From NCBI RefSeq assembly GCF_030246865.1, contig NZ_CP126738.1, positions 2,356,001 through 2,420,000 of the forward strand: a stretch of DNA of 64,000 nt. Direction: 5' to 3'. The notes under the pieces are model-generated. The model did no database searches and was not told the DNA's origin. It worked only from the letters and a program-made list of their open reading frames with translations. The stretch's first letter is position 1, and each line of letters starts with the position of its first letter. The translations under genes were made by a program, and so were the position numbers. Shown here piece after piece: positions 32,361-42,929 of this stretch. Origin of the DNA: Microbacterium sp. zg-B96 (GTDB lineage: Bacteria > Actinomycetota > Actinomycetes > Actinomycetales > Microbacteriaceae).

Positions 32361-33311
32361 TTACGGCGTGGCGGTGGGCGTGGGGGTCGGGGTTGCCGAT
32401 TCCTGGTAGTACGCGTCGCTGGCGAGCGTCATCACGAACTGCGCGAACTCGGCCGGGTCGTCCAGCGCGCCGACATACGGCTCGCCGTTGACGAGCACGG
32501 TCGGCGTGCCGGTCAGCGCCAAATTGTCGGTGTGGGGAATGCCCGCGAGAGCGCCGTCGGTGGCGTCACGCGCCCAGGCGGCGAAGCGTCCCTCTTCGAT
32601 GCAGGCGCGCACCGTCTTGGGATCCTGCACACCGGATGCCTGGGCGAGGTCGGCGAGCTCCTTGTCGGACATCCCGTCCGCATCCACCTCGGGCTGCTTG
32701 ATGAGCAGCTCGTTGGTGTACGAGAAGAACGCCTCCTGCGAGTGGGTGGCCACGCACGCAGCGGCGCTGGCGGCCCGGAGCGAGTACTTGGTGCCGTTGG
32801 ACTTGGCGCTGAGCATCGCGACCGGGTAGTACGTGAGCGTCGCCGAGCCGTCGTTGACCCACGTCGCCAGCTGCTCCATGTTGGTCATCTGGAACGTGCG
32901 CGACCCCTCCGACAGGTAGTCGACGTACACGCGGATGTCTACGGCCGACTCGCTCGCGGGCGTCGGCACAGCCTCGGGGGCGACCTCCGCCGGCGCCGGG
33001 TCGGTGGTTTCGTCGGTCGCCTCGGTGGCTTCGAGCGGCCCGGCGTCGTCGAGGCCGGAGACCGACGAGATCGCGAAGCCGTTGTCCACCTCGTTCGCGG
33101 GCGACATCTGCGGCTGCGACGCGTTGCTGGAGACGATCCAGACCAGCGATCCGGCGATGATCCCCATGACAGCGAGCGCGGCCACAGCCAGCACCGAGCG
33201 GCGGATGAGGCGCATTCGCGTCTGCTTCGCGTGCACCTGCTGGGCCTTCTCGCGCACGGCTTCGCGGGCGTCGCGCTTGGCGGGTGCGGTCGAGGGATCG
33301 TCGCTGGACAT
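32361..33311 (-). CDS. DsbA-like thioredoxin-fold protein lacking the CxxC
   Basis: This 316-residue protein has a cytoplasmic N-terminus, one membrane anchor (about residues 38-60), a low-complexity acidic/proline linker (80-124) and a DsbA-type thioredoxin domain (125-300). Where relatives read DYLCPYC, it reads DYLSEGS (131-137), so both redox cysteines are gone. The cis-proline loop TGTPTVLVNGEPY is retained. It is therefore probably a chaperone or binding protein rather than a thiol oxidase. The ATG at 33311 is used; the longer frame would run through the divergent msmK promoter. Confidence 0.85.
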   Translation of the reverse strand: MSSDDPSTAPAKRDAREAVREKAQQVHAKQTRMRLIRRSVLAVAALAVMGIIAGSLVWIVSSNASQPQMSPANEVDNGFAISSVSGLDDAGPLEATEATDETTDPAPAEVAPEAVPTPASESAVDIRVYVDYLSEGSRTFQMTNMEQLATWVNDGSATLTYYPVAMLSAKSNGTKYSLRAASAAACVATHSQEAFFSYTNELLIKQPEVDADGMSDKELADLAQASGVQDPKTVRACIEEGRFAAWARDATDGALAGIPHTDNLALTGTPTVLVNGEPYVGALDDPAEFAQFVMTLASDAYYQESATPTPTPTATP

Positions 33312-33466
33312 GGAACCTTCTGGGAGACGTGCGGCCGGTTGTCCGGCGGGGGCCGCTCGGGTATGCGCGGCGTTATCGATGCTAGTCAGAGTGCCTGGGA
33401 AAAGCCCAGACGTGACATACTGAACGCGCACCCGAAGGCGGGCGCGCGGGAATAAGCCCCGCTCAA

Positions 33467-33508
33467 CTTCACTACGGATCGTCCGGCACGTACCTGCCGG
33501 TGAAGGAG
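33467..33508 (+). promoter_or_regulatory. Leader hairpin overlapping the msmK ribosome site
   Basis: CCGGCA (33483-33488) pairs with TGCCGG (33495-33500), and outside it CTTCA (33467-33471) pairs with TGAAG (33501-33505). The outer arm overlaps AAGGAG, the ribosome site of msmK. This could modulate translation. An msiK-type leader RNA has been described in actinobacteria, but I cannot confirm that this is one. Confidence 0.45.
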
Positions 33509-33516
33509 AAGAAAAC

Positions 33517-34620
<1,104 letters not shown>

Positions 34621-34635
34621 TCAGACCAGATACAG

Positions 34636-34677
34636 CGCGGCGCGGGTAGCCTTAGGGCTCCCGCGCCGCGTCGTTTT
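34636..34677 (+). terminator. Intrinsic terminator after msmK
   Basis: Arms CGCGGCGCGGG (34636-34646) and CCCGCGCCGCG (34660-34670) are followed by TCGTTTTC. This is a strong GC hairpin with a short T run, 16 bp after the msmK stop. Confidence 0.8.
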
Positions 34678-34692
34678 CGCCAGGAGTACCCG

Positions 34693-36000
34693 TTGCCCTC
34701 AGCCCTCAGCATCACCGCGAGCTCGGTCGACCCAGGCCTGCTGACCCTGCCGTGGTCCACGCCGCTGGCCGACTGGCCTTCCCAGCACATCGTCTTCCTT
34801 CCCAAGGGCCTCTCCCGGCACCTGGTGCGCTTCGCGAACCTGTCCAACCGGGTCGTCGCGATCAAGGAGACCACGGTCGAGATGGCGCGCCGCGAGTACG
34901 AGATGCTCGGCAACCTCGCCCGGCTCGACGTGCCGTGCGTCTCCCGCGTCGCCGTCATCGACGGGCGCACCGATGACAACGGGGAACCGCTCGCCGCTGC
35001 CCTCGTCACGGCGCACCTGAAGTTCTCCCTCCCCTACCGCGCCCTGTTCACGCAGGTGCTGCGCCCCGACACGGCGTCCCGACTGGTCGACGCCCTCGCG
35101 CTGCTGCTGGTGCGCCTGCACAACGTCGGGTTCTTCTGGGGTGACGTGTCACTGTCGAACACGCTGTTCCGCCGGGATGCCGGCGCGTTCGCGGCCTACC
35201 TCGTCGACGCCGAGACGGGTGAGCTGCACGAATCCGGCCTCACCCGCGGTCAGCGCGAGCACGACCTCGACGTGGCGCGCACCAACATCGCCGGCGAGAT
35301 CATGGATCTTGAGGCCGGTGGACGCCTGGAGGGCGGAGTGGATGCCGTGGCGATCGCCGACGGCATCGTCTCGTCCTACCACTCCCTGTGGGCTGCACTG
35401 ACGGACCGCGAGACGTTCGCCGCGAACGAGTCGTGGCGCATCACCGAACGGGTGAACCGGCTCAACGATCTCGGCTTCGACATCGGCGAGATGTCGATCC
35501 AGTCCACCGCCGACGGCACCCGGGTGTCGATCCAGCCGAAGGTCGTCGACGCCGGGCACCACCAGCGACGCCTGCTGCGGCTGACCGGGCTGGACGTGGA
35601 AGAGAACCAGGCCCGCCGTCTGCTCAACGACCTCGACGAGTTCGCCGCCCGCGTCTCCCGCCTGGGGTCGGACGAGGACATGGTGGCCCACGAGTGGCTC
35701 ACCCGTGTGTTCGAGCCGGTCGTGAAGGCCATCCCGTGGGACCTGCGCGCCAAGCTCGAGCCCGCCGAGGTGTTCCACCAGGTGCTGGAGCACCGCTGGT
35801 ACATGTCACAGGGCCGGGGCCGCTCGGTGCCGCTGGCCGAGACGCTGACGTCCTACATCGAGAACGTGCTGCGTCACCGCCGCGACGAGGCGACCGTCGT
35901 CGGCCCCGAGACGGAGACCCTGTCGGTCCTGATGTCCACCTCGGCCATCCCGGTGACCGACGACGAAGAAGAATCGGTCGACTGGCGCGACCTGGTCTGA
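34693..36000 (+). CDS. DUF4032 protein (kinase-like N-terminal region)
   Basis: This 435-residue cytosolic protein matches the actinobacterial DUF4032 family. Its N-terminal half resembles a lipopolysaccharide-kinase or aminoglycoside-phosphotransferase fold: VVAIKETTVEMARREYEML (a lysine/glutamate pair) and LLLVRLHNVGFFWGDVSLSN (a catalytic-loop-like GDxxxxN). The C-terminal half is family-specific. It starts with TTG preceded by CAGGAG. Kinase activity is an inference from these motifs; the function is not established. Confidence 0.82.
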   Translation: MPSALSITASSVDPGLLTLPWSTPLADWPSQHIVFLPKGLSRHLVRFANLSNRVVAIKETTVEMARREYEMLGNLARLDVPCVSRVAVIDGRTDDNGEPLAAALVTAHLKFSLPYRALFTQVLRPDTASRLVDALALLLVRLHNVGFFWGDVSLSNTLFRRDAGAFAAYLVDAETGELHESGLTRGQREHDLDVARTNIAGEIMDLEAGGRLEGGVDAVAIADGIVSSYHSLWAALTDRETFAANESWRITERVNRLNDLGFDIGEMSIQSTADGTRVSIQPKVVDAGHHQRRLLRLTGLDVEENQARRLLNDLDEFAARVSRLGSDEDMVAHEWLTRVFEPVVKAIPWDLRAKLEPAEVFHQVLEHRWYMSQGRGRSVPLAETLTSYIENVLRHRRDEATVVGPETETLSVLMSTSAIPVTDDEEESVDWRDLV

Positions 36001-36033
36001 GCGGTCAAAGCCACTCACACGCGGGTTCGCGGG

Positions 36034-36672
36034 TCAGTACCCCACGGTGAAGCGGTCGCGCGGGTGCTTCGGCGACTCGATCTCGTCGAGCACCGCCACG
36101 CCCAGGTCGGGACCGGAGATGAACGACTCCCCCGCCTCGTCGACGACGAGCACGTCGCCGCCGTCGCGATAGGTTCCGGTGCGCTCGCCCACGTTCCAGG
36201 CGCCGAACGCGCCCGCGGGGTGCACGAAGAACCAGTCGCGGGCGGCATCCGTCGCCTTCAGGTCTTCCAGCACGCCGATCAGCTCGAGCGACTCCGCCTT
36301 GTACTCCTCGGGGAAGTCGGTGTCGATCAGGCGGGGACCACCGGGAGCGACCAGGCTCCCGCCTGCGCCGCCGATGACGCCGACCCGCACGTCTTCGGGC
36401 AGTGCGGCGACCAGCTGCGCGATGGCATCCCGCATCTTGCCGGCCATGTCGCCGCGGGGCGAGGTGGCCACCACGACGACCTCGACACCCTCCAGCGACG
36501 TGACGAGCGAGGGCACATCCAGGATGTTGCCCTCCAGGTACGTCGCACCCTCGATGCGGTCGCCCGGCACCGTGCGCGCGACCGAGATCACCGTGTGCCC
36601 GCGGTCGACCGCTTCGGCGACGATGTTGCGCCCGGCGTAGCCGGTGCCGCCGATGACGGCGATGCGGGTCAT
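36034..36672 (-). CDS. NAD(P)-binding Rossmann protein (NmrA/BlvrB-like)
   Basis: This 212-residue protein has the opening MTRIAVIGGTGYAGRNIVAE of an atypical short-chain dehydrogenase and GGAGGS near residue 100. It lacks the YxxxK pair of classical members, like NmrA and biliverdin-reductase-B-type proteins that act as redox sensors or flavin reductases. Its ATG overlaps the rlmB stop (ATGA), placing it as the third gene of the cysS-rlmB operon. The link to translation is unexplained. Confidence 0.82.
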   Translation of the reverse strand: MTRIAVIGGTGYAGRNIVAEAVDRGHTVISVARTVPGDRIEGATYLEGNILDVPSLVTSLEGVEVVVVATSPRGDMAGKMRDAIAQLVAALPEDVRVGVIGGAGGSLVAPGGPRLIDTDFPEEYKAESLELIGVLEDLKATDAARDWFFVHPAGAFGAWNVGERTGTYRDGGDVLVVDEAGESFISGPDLGVAVLDEIESPKHPRDRFTVGY

Positions 36673-37664
36673 GCCCCGGCCTTCGTGGAGCGCATCGCGG
36701 ACACCTGGTACAGCGCGACGGATGCCGCGATGCCGGCGTTGAGCGACTCGGTCGCCGCCGAGATCGGGATCGACACGATCTGGTCGCAGGTCTCGGTCAC
36801 GAGGCGCGACAGGCCCTTGCCCTCGGAGCCCACCACGATGACCACCGGACGGTCGGCCAGCTGCAGGTCCGGCAGCGACACGTCGCCGGCACCGTCGAGC
36901 CCGAGCACGAACAGGCCCTGCTTCTTGAGTTCCTTCAGCGTGGTCGTGAGGTTGGGTGCCATCGCGACGGGGGTGCGTGCGGCGGCGCCTGCGCTGGTCT
37001 TCCACGCGGCCGAGTTGACGCTCGCGCTGCGACGCTGCGGGACGATGACGCCCTGCCCGCCGAACGCGGCGGTGGAGCGGATGATGGCGCCCAGGTTGCG
37101 GGGGTCGGTGATGCCGTCCAGGGCGACCAGCAGCGGGGTCTGCCCCTTCTCGAGGATCTCCTCCAGCAGGTCCTGCGGGTGCGCGTACTCGTACGGCGGG
37201 ACCTTCAGCGCGACGCCCTGGTGCACGCCGTCGAACCCGGCCATGCGGTCCAGCTCCGGGCGGGTGACCTCGAGCACGGGGATGCCGCGGTTGGTGGCGA
37301 GCGAGAGCATCTCCTTGACGCGGTCGTCCATCTCCACCCGCTGGGCGATGTAGAACGCCGTCGCGGGGATCTTGGCCCGCAGCGCCTCCAGCACCGAGTT
37401 GCGGCCGGTGACCGTTTCGGTGTCTTCGTCCTTGCGCCCGGTGGCGCGACGGGGACCCGTCTTGGACGCGGGCGTGCCCTTGCCGCCGGCGGCGGCGTAG
37501 CGCTCCGCGGCGGCTTTGCGCTTGCCGGCGGGGTGCCAGGCGCGGTCCTCGGCCTTGGGTGTCGGACCCCGCCCCTCCAGGGAACGCTTGTTCTTGCCGC
37601 CGGTGCCCTTGGTGGGGCCCTTCTTGTTGCCCTTGCCTGCGCCGGGGCGTCCTGGCTTAACCAT
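36669..37664 (-). CDS. rlmB: 23S rRNA (guanosine-2'-O-)-methyltransferase RlmB
   Basis: This 331-residue SpoU/TrmH-family enzyme methylates the ribose of a 23S rRNA guanosine (G2251 in E. coli numbering). The N-terminal 80 residues are a lysine/glycine-rich tail common in actinobacterial members, then a substrate-binding domain (about 85-165) and the knotted SPOUT domain with ITDPRNLGAIIRSTAAFG, VVGSEGKGLSRL and IPISAATESLNAGIAASV. The ATG overlaps the cysS stop by 8 nt. It is the usual partner of cysS in actinobacteria. Confidence 0.93.
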   Translation of the reverse strand: MVKPGRPGAGKGNKKGPTKGTGGKNKRSLEGRGPTPKAEDRAWHPAGKRKAAAERYAAAGGKGTPASKTGPRRATGRKDEDTETVTGRNSVLEALRAKIPATAFYIAQRVEMDDRVKEMLSLATNRGIPVLEVTRPELDRMAGFDGVHQGVALKVPPYEYAHPQDLLEEILEKGQTPLLVALDGITDPRNLGAIIRSTAAFGGQGVIVPQRRSASVNSAAWKTSAGAAARTPVAMAPNLTTTLKELKKQGLFVLGLDGAGDVSLPDLQLADRPVVIVVGSEGKGLSRLVTETCDQIVSIPISAATESLNAGIAASVALYQVSAMRSTKAGA

Positions 37665-39087
37665 CGATACTCCAATGTGTTCCGTCCGGAGTGTCCTCCA
37701 GAGTGATGCCGGCGGCGGCGATCGCATCGCGGATGCGGTCGGCCGCTGGCCAGTCCTTGTCGGTGCGCGCCTGAGCGCGCTGGGTGATCATCGCCTGCAC
37801 GAGCGCGTCGAGGGCGGATGCCGTCGGCCCGCCGTCGACGGCGGCCCAGCGAGGGTCTTCGGGGTTGAGTCCGAGCAGCCCCGTCATGCGTCCCACCTGC
37901 ACCGCGGCTCGCGCGGCGGCGTCACGGTCGTCGGCGTCGAGTGCGGCGTTTCCGGCCCGCACGTGCTCGTGCACTACGGCGAGCGCCTGCGGCACCCCGA
38001 GGTCGTCGTCCATCGCCGCCGTGAAGGCGTCGGGCAGGTCGGCCACGGTGAGCCAGCTGCCGGCGCCGAGCGTGCGCGCCGCGCGGGTCTGGAAGGTGCG
38101 GATGCGATCGAGCGCGGCGTCAGCCTCGTCGAAGGACGAATCCGTGATGTCGAGGTTCGAGCGGTAGTGCGCCGCCGCGAGGGCGTACCGCACCACCAGC
38201 GGGTCGCGCTTGCCGAGCACGTCAGCGGCGAGCAGGAAGTTGCCCAGCGACTTCGACATCTTCTGGTCACCGACGGTCACGAGGCCGTTGTGCACCCAGT
38301 AGCCGGCGAACGCGTCGCCCGCCGCGGTGGACTGGGCCAGTTCGTTCTCGTGGTGCGGGAAGCGCAGATCCAGGCCGCCGCCGTGGATGTCGAACGACGA
38401 TCCGAGGTAGCGCCGCGCCATGGCAGAGCATTCGATGTGCCAGCCGGGCCGGCCGCGTCCCCACGGCGACTCCCACGCGGCATCCGCGGGTTCCTCGGGC
38501 TTGGCGCCCTTCCACAGTGCGAAGTCGCGGGGGTCGCGCTTGCCACGCGGGTCGGCGTCTGCGGCCGGTTCCATCGCATCCAGCGACTGCCGCGTCAGCT
38601 CGCCGTAGGCGGGCCAGGAGCGCACGTCGAAGTACACGTCCCCGGAGCCGGCGCCGTCGCCGGCGGCGTAGGCGTGGCCGGCGGCGATGAGCTGGGCGAT
38701 GATCTCCTGCATCTGCGGGATAGACGCCGTCGCACGCGGCTCATACGTCGGCGGCAGGATGCCGATCACCGAGTACGCACGCGTGAATTCCAGTTCCATG
38801 CGGTACGCCAGCGCCCACCAGGGCTCGGCGGGCGTGGCGTTGGCGAGCACCTTGTCGTCGATGTCGGTGACGTTGCGCACGAAGGTGACCCGCCCGAAGC
38901 GGTGGGCGAGCCACCGCCGCAGGATGTCGAAGCTCAGCGCGCCGCGCAGGTGCCCGATGTGGGGACCCGACTGCACGGTGGGACCGCAGACGTAGACGGT
39001 GACGTTGGCGGGGTCGGCGGGGACGAAGTCGCGCAGTTTCTGCGTCTTCGTGTCGTAGAGCTTCACGCCCGATCCCCGGTTCGTCAC
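37657..39087 (-). CDS. cysS: Cysteinyl-tRNA synthetase
   Basis: This 476-residue class I synthetase charges tRNA-Cys. The HIGH motif is HIGH at 43-46, the zinc cysteine is in VYVCGPTVQ (C34), the KMSKS motif is KMSKSLGNF (about 271), and an anticodon-binding domain follows. The protein is full length. It starts with GTG at 39087 and is the first gene of a cysS-rlmB-NAD-binding operon. An MshC ligase, which shares this fold, is excluded by the length and the C-terminal domain. Confidence 0.95.
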   Translation of the reverse strand: MTNRGSGVKLYDTKTQKLRDFVPADPANVTVYVCGPTVQSGPHIGHLRGALSFDILRRWLAHRFGRVTFVRNVTDIDDKVLANATPAEPWWALAYRMELEFTRAYSVIGILPPTYEPRATASIPQMQEIIAQLIAAGHAYAAGDGAGSGDVYFDVRSWPAYGELTRQSLDAMEPAADADPRGKRDPRDFALWKGAKPEEPADAAWESPWGRGRPGWHIECSAMARRYLGSSFDIHGGGLDLRFPHHENELAQSTAAGDAFAGYWVHNGLVTVGDQKMSKSLGNFLLAADVLGKRDPLVVRYALAAAHYRSNLDITDSSFDEADAALDRIRTFQTRAARTLGAGSWLTVADLPDAFTAAMDDDLGVPQALAVVHEHVRAGNAALDADDRDAAARAAVQVGRMTGLLGLNPEDPRWAAVDGGPTASALDALVQAMITQRAQARTDKDWPAADRIRDAIAAAGITLEDTPDGTHWSIDG

Positions 39088-39166
39088 TGCACCAGCCTAC
39101 CGGCGGCACCACCCCGCCCCGGGGCGCCGTGATCAGGCCGACACACCGATCGGCTAGAACTGATGC

Positions 39167-40096
39167 GTGCTTCCCGTTCTCGCCGTGCTCGCCGCCGCCG
39201 TACTGTTCGGCACGACCGGCACCTCGCAGGCGCTCGGACCGGACGACGCGACCCCCTTCGGCATCGGCGCGGTGCGCCTGGTGATCGGCGGTGCGGGGCT
39301 CGCCGCCATCGCCTTCTCCCTCGCGCGCCGGCATCGCCGCGTGACACCGGCGGCACCGCGCCCCACCCTCGACCGCCGCGCCCTGCTGCTGATGGCGGCG
39401 ACCGGGGGGTGCCTGGCGCTGTACCAGCCGCTGTTCTTCGCCGGCACCGAACGCAACGGCGTCGCCGTGGGCACTGTGATCGCGCTGGGGTCGGCGCCGG
39501 TGATGGCGGGCGCGCTGGAGTGGCTGCTGACCCGGCGGCTGCCCAGCCGGGCCTGGATGGCCGCGACCGCACTGGCGACGACCGGCGTCGTGCTGCTCGC
39601 GTTCGGCGGCAGCGCGGGCGCCTCGGCGGGTGTGGATCCCTGGGGGCTGCTCGGTTCGCTCGGGGCCGCGGCGTCGTTCGCCGTCATCGCCAATGCGCAG
39701 CGACGGCTGATGGATGCCGGCTGGGACCCGTTCACGGTCGCTGCGGCCATGGGCGCCGGGGCCGCCGCCTGCGGCATCCTGATGCTGCCGTTCGTCGACC
39801 TGTCGTGGGTGCTCACCCCCACCGGCCTGGTGATGGCGCTGTGGCTGGGGGTGGCCACCGTCGCGGTGGCGTACACCCTGTTCACCTTGGGTCTGCAGCG
39901 GCTGACCGCGGCGACGGCGGCCACCCTGACGCTCGCGGAGCCGCTGACCGCCGGCATCCTGGGGGTCGCACTGCTCGGGGAACGGCTCAGCGCGCTGGCC
40001 GTGGGCGGGCTGGTGGTGCTGGCGGTGGGACTCGTGCTGCTGGCGTGGGGCTCCCGCGCACCGAGGGACCCGCAGCCGTATGCCGTGGAGGGATGA
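39167..40096 (+). CDS. EamA-family (DMT) transporter
   Basis: This 309-residue protein has ten membrane segments in two EamA repeats (about 3-140 and 155-295), the second with LTAATAATLTLAEPLTAGIL. Members export amino acids or metabolites; the substrate is not evident. The GTG start has no ribosome site and is preceded by TAGAAC at 6 nt, so it is probably leaderless. It is divergent from cysS. Confidence 0.85.
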   Translation: MLPVLAVLAAAVLFGTTGTSQALGPDDATPFGIGAVRLVIGGAGLAAIAFSLARRHRRVTPAAPRPTLDRRALLLMAATGGCLALYQPLFFAGTERNGVAVGTVIALGSAPVMAGALEWLLTRRLPSRAWMAATALATTGVVLLAFGGSAGASAGVDPWGLLGSLGAAASFAVIANAQRRLMDAGWDPFTVAAAMGAGAAACGILMLPFVDLSWVLTPTGLVMALWLGVATVAVAYTLFTLGLQRLTAATAATLTLAEPLTAGILGVALLGERLSALAVGGLVVLAVGLVLLAWGSRAPRDPQPYAVEG

Positions 40097-40112
40097 CGGA
40101 GGGGATGCAGCC

Positions 40113-40574
40113 ATGACGCTCGAGATCCGCAGCGACGACCTGACCGGGGCGGCTACGCGCGCCCTCGTGGCCGCGCACCTGGGTGACATGCACCAGCACA
40201 CCCCTCCGGAGAGCGTGCACGCGCTCGGCGTCGACCAGCTGCAGGACCCGGCGATCCGGGTGTGGTCGGCGTGGGTCGGCGATGACCTCGCAGGGATCGG
40301 CGCCCTGAAGCGGCTGGACGACGCCCGCGGTGAAATCAAGTCGATGCGGGTGGCGCCGGCGCACCTGGGCACCGGCGTCGGACGCGCGCTGGTGCGCCAC
40401 ATCATGGCGACGGCGCGCGCCGAGGGCCTCACCAGCCTGTGGCTCGAGACGGGAGCCGGTGACGAGTTCGTCGCGGCTCGGAGCCTCTACCTCAGCGAGG
40501 GCTTCACCCCGTGCGGGCCGTTCGACGGCTACGTCGAAGACCGGTTGTCGGTCTTCTTCACGCGCGAGCTCTGA
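40113..40574 (+). CDS. GNAT-family N-acetyltransferase
   Basis: This 153-residue acetyltransferase has the acetyl-CoA-binding motif A (KSMRVAPAHLGTGVGRALV, with the Q/RxxGxG/A-like loop) and the C-terminal SLYLSEGFTPCGPF. It resembles E. coli YafP/YedL-type small GNATs. The substrate is unknown. GGAGGGGATGCAGCC precedes its ATG; it follows the EamA gene by 16 bp and is probably co-transcribed. Confidence 0.87.
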   Translation: MTLEIRSDDLTGAATRALVAAHLGDMHQHTPPESVHALGVDQLQDPAIRVWSAWVGDDLAGIGALKRLDDARGEIKSMRVAPAHLGTGVGRALVRHIMATARAEGLTSLWLETGAGDEFVAARSLYLSEGFTPCGPFDGYVEDRLSVFFTREL

Positions 40575-40589
40575 CGCCGCTCACACCGT

Positions 40590-41786
40590 TCACACCGGAA
40601 CGACGAGGGCGACCGCGAACGCCGAGACGCCGTCGCCGGTGCCGGTGAACCCCAGGCCGTCGGTCGTCGTCGCCGACACCGACACCGGGGCGCCGAGCGC
40701 GGCCGACAGCGCGGCCTCGGCCTCGACGCGGCGCGCGGACAGCCGGGGGCGGTTCGCCTGCACCTGCACCGACACGTTCCCCACGGCCCAGCCCGCCTCG
40801 CCCAGCAGCGCGCGGGTGCGAGCGAGGAAGGCGTCGGCGTGCGCTCCGGCGTATTCGGGACGGTCGGTGCCGAAGTGGGTTCCGATGTCGCCCAGCCCGG
40901 CGGCGGCCAGCAGCGCATCGACGATTGCGTGGGCGATGGCGTCGCCGTCGGAGTGGCCCGACAGCGCCTGCTCCCCCGGCCATTCCAGCCCGGCCAGCCA
41001 CAGCGCCCCTTCGCCGCCGAACGCGTGCACGTCGGTGCCCACCCCCACCCGTGGGGCGCGCGGGGGCGCGTCGATCGCGCTGTGCGCCGCCGCGAGCGGC
41101 GCAAGCAGTCCGCGGGCGCGCTCGAGGTCGGCGGGGGTGGTGATCTTGAAACTGCGCTCGGACCCGGCGACGGTCACGACGCGGTGACCGGCGGATGCCA
41201 CGAGCGCGGCGTCGTCGGTGAAGTCCGTGGATGCCGCGCGGTAGGCCGCCTCCAGCAGGTCACGGCGGAACCCCTGCGGGGTCTGCGCGGCAGCGAGCTC
41301 GGCGCGGTCGACGGCGGCGACGATGCGGTCACCCTCGACGCGCTTGAGGGTGTCGACCACCGGCAGCGCCGGGATGGCTCCGGCTGCGCCCTGGTCGATC
41401 GCCGCGATGACCCGGTCGAAGACCTCGGGCGGCGTGAGCGCGCGGGCAGCGTCGTGCACGAGCACGATCTCCACGTCGGGCCAGACGGCGTGCAGGCCCG
41501 CGGCGACCGAAGCCTGCCGGGTCGCTCCGCCGGTGACGACGTGCACGAGGTCGCGGCGATCGCCGGCGGCCTCGAGGGCGTCGGTGAGAGCGTCGCCTTC
41601 ACGCCCCGCGGGCGCGACGACGATCACCTGCGCCGACGGCGCGGCGAAGACGCCGTGCAGACAGTGGCGCAGGATCGTATGAGCGTCGAGCCCGACGAAC
41701 GCCTTCGGTCCGCCGGATCCCAGGCGAGTGCCTGAGCCGGCGGCGACGACGATCACCGCGACACGGGGAACGGGCGTGATGTTCAC
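40590..41786 (-). CDS. ispDF: Bifunctional IspDF (MEP pathway)
   Basis: This 398-residue fusion performs two steps of non-mevalonate isoprenoid synthesis in the cytosol. The IspD part (about 1-230) has the nucleotide loop [16 protein letters not shown] and [14 protein letters not shown]. The IspF part (about 240-398) has [28 protein letters not shown] with metal-binding Asp/His, and [10 protein letters not shown]. Separate ispD and ispF genes are common elsewhere; the fusion is known in several actinobacteria. It lies 22 bp after carD, an association conserved in actinobacteria. Confidence 0.95.
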   Translation of the reverse strand: MNITPVPRVAVIVVAAGSGTRLGSGGPKAFVGLDAHTILRHCLHGVFAAPSAQVIVVAPAGREGDALTDALEAAGDRRDLVHVVTGGATRQASVAAGLHAVWPDVEIVLVHDAARALTPPEVFDRVIAAIDQGAAGAIPALPVVDTLKRVEGDRIVAAVDRAELAAAQTPQGFRRDLLEAAYRAASTDFTDDAALVASAGHRVVTVAGSERSFKITTPADLERARGLLAPLAAAHSAIDAPPRAPRVGVGTDVHAFGGEGALWLAGLEWPGEQALSGHSDGDAIAHAIVDALLAAAGLGDIGTHFGTDRPEYAGAHADAFLARTRALLGEAGWAVGNVSVQVQANRPRLSARRVEAEAALSAALGAPVSVSATTTDGLGFTGTGDGVSAFAVALVVPV

Positions 41787-41808
41787 GCCTCGAACCTACC
41801 GGGCGGCG

Positions 41809-42291
41809 TCAGCTTGCGAGGACCTCGTCGAGCACCAGGCCGGCGCGCTCTTCGTCGGTCTTCTCTGCGAGCGCGAGCTCGGAGATGAGGATCTGGCGGG
41901 CCTTGGCCAGCATGCGCTTCTCACCAGCGGACAAGCCGCGGTCCTGATCCCGGCGCCACAGGTCGCGGACGACCTCGCTGACCTTGATGACATCGCCGGA
42001 GGCGAGCTTCTCAAGGTTCGCCTTGTACCGGCGTGACCAGTTGGTGGGCTCCTCCGTGAACGGGGCGCGCAGCACCTCGAAAACGCGGTCCAGGCCTTCC
42101 TGACCGATCACGTCGCGAACGCCCACCAGGTCGACGTTGTCCGCCGGCACCTCGATGATCAGGTCGCCCTGGGTCACGTTCAGTTTGAGATACTTCTTCG
42201 TCTCACCCTTGATGACTCGTTCTTTGACCTCAATGATCGTCGCGGCCCCGTGGTGCGGGTAAACCACCGTCTCGCCAACCTCAAAAAGCAT
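41809..42291 (-). CDS. carD: CarD-family RNA polymerase-binding regulator
   Basis: This 160-residue protein stabilises RNA polymerase open complexes, notably at rRNA promoters. It has the N-terminal RNAP-interaction domain ([19 protein letters not shown]) and a C-terminal helical domain with [15 protein letters not shown] and the DNA-contacting tryptophan in [10 protein letters not shown]. The ATG at 42291 has AAAGGAC before it. It is upstream of ispDF in the same direction. Confidence 0.95.
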   Translation of the reverse strand: MLFEVGETVVYPHHGAATIIEVKERVIKGETKKYLKLNVTQGDLIIEVPADNVDLVGVRDVIGQEGLDRVFEVLRAPFTEEPTNWSRRYKANLEKLASGDVIKVSEVVRDLWRRDQDRGLSAGEKRMLAKARQILISELALAEKTDEERAGLVLDEVLAS

Positions 42292-42435
42292 GCAGCTGTG
42301 TCCTTTCGGCAACCTCTAGGATACCACAGCCCCCATACGCTAAGGTTCTCCGGCGGGCGGCTTCCCGCGGTTCGCGGGCGATCCTCGGGCACCGCGTAGA
42401 CTGCTCAGATTGCCGTCTGCTCTCCAGGAGGAACC

Positions 42436-42921
42436 GTGAAATCGCGCCTGCTCGCGTCGCTCGCTATGGGTGCCGCCGTCGTCTTGGGAGCGACCGGCTG
42501 CAACATGATCGCCCCGCAGGCGACCACGATCACCTATTCCCCCTCTGACGGCGTCAACGTGCCCGACTCGGGCCCCGTCGACGTGCGCAACGCGATGATC
42601 ATCGCGAACGAAGACGGCTCGGCCGGCAACTTCATCGCGTCGTTGGTGAACACCTCGACCGAGCCGCAGACGGTCAACATCGGATTCGAGAACGGTGACA
42701 TCGGTGTCTGGCTGCTCGATGGCGGCACTGCCGTGACCCTCGGCGTCGACGAGGACCCGCTGCTGATCGCCGAGCTCGACACTCCGCCCGGCGCGACCAC
42801 GCCGATCGGGGTGCAGTCAGGCGGCGCCGAAGGCGCCCGGGTGGAGATCCCCGTGCTCGACGGCGCGCTGCCGTACTACTCGGAGTTCGTGCCGGTCGAG
42901 GACCAGTTCATCACCGACTGA
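42436..42921 (+). CDS. Actinobacterial lipoprotein of unknown function
   Basis: This 161-residue protein has a signal peptide ending in a lipobox (GATGC, cysteine near residue 22) and a beta-rich domain starting ITYSPSDGVNVPDSGPVDVRN. The mature part resembles the immunoglobulin-like copper-chaperone (PCuAC) fold in layout, but no metal-binding Met/His motif is obvious. A CAGGAGG site precedes the GTG. It is convergent with regX3. The role is unknown. Confidence 0.72.
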   Translation: MKSRLLASLAMGAAVVLGATGCNMIAPQATTITYSPSDGVNVPDSGPVDVRNAMIIANEDGSAGNFIASLVNTSTEPQTVNIGFENGDIGVWLLDGGTAVTLGVDEDPLLIAELDTPPGATTPIGVQSGGAEGARVEIPVLDGALPYYSEFVPVEDQFITD

Positions 42922-42929
42922 CCAGGCGG

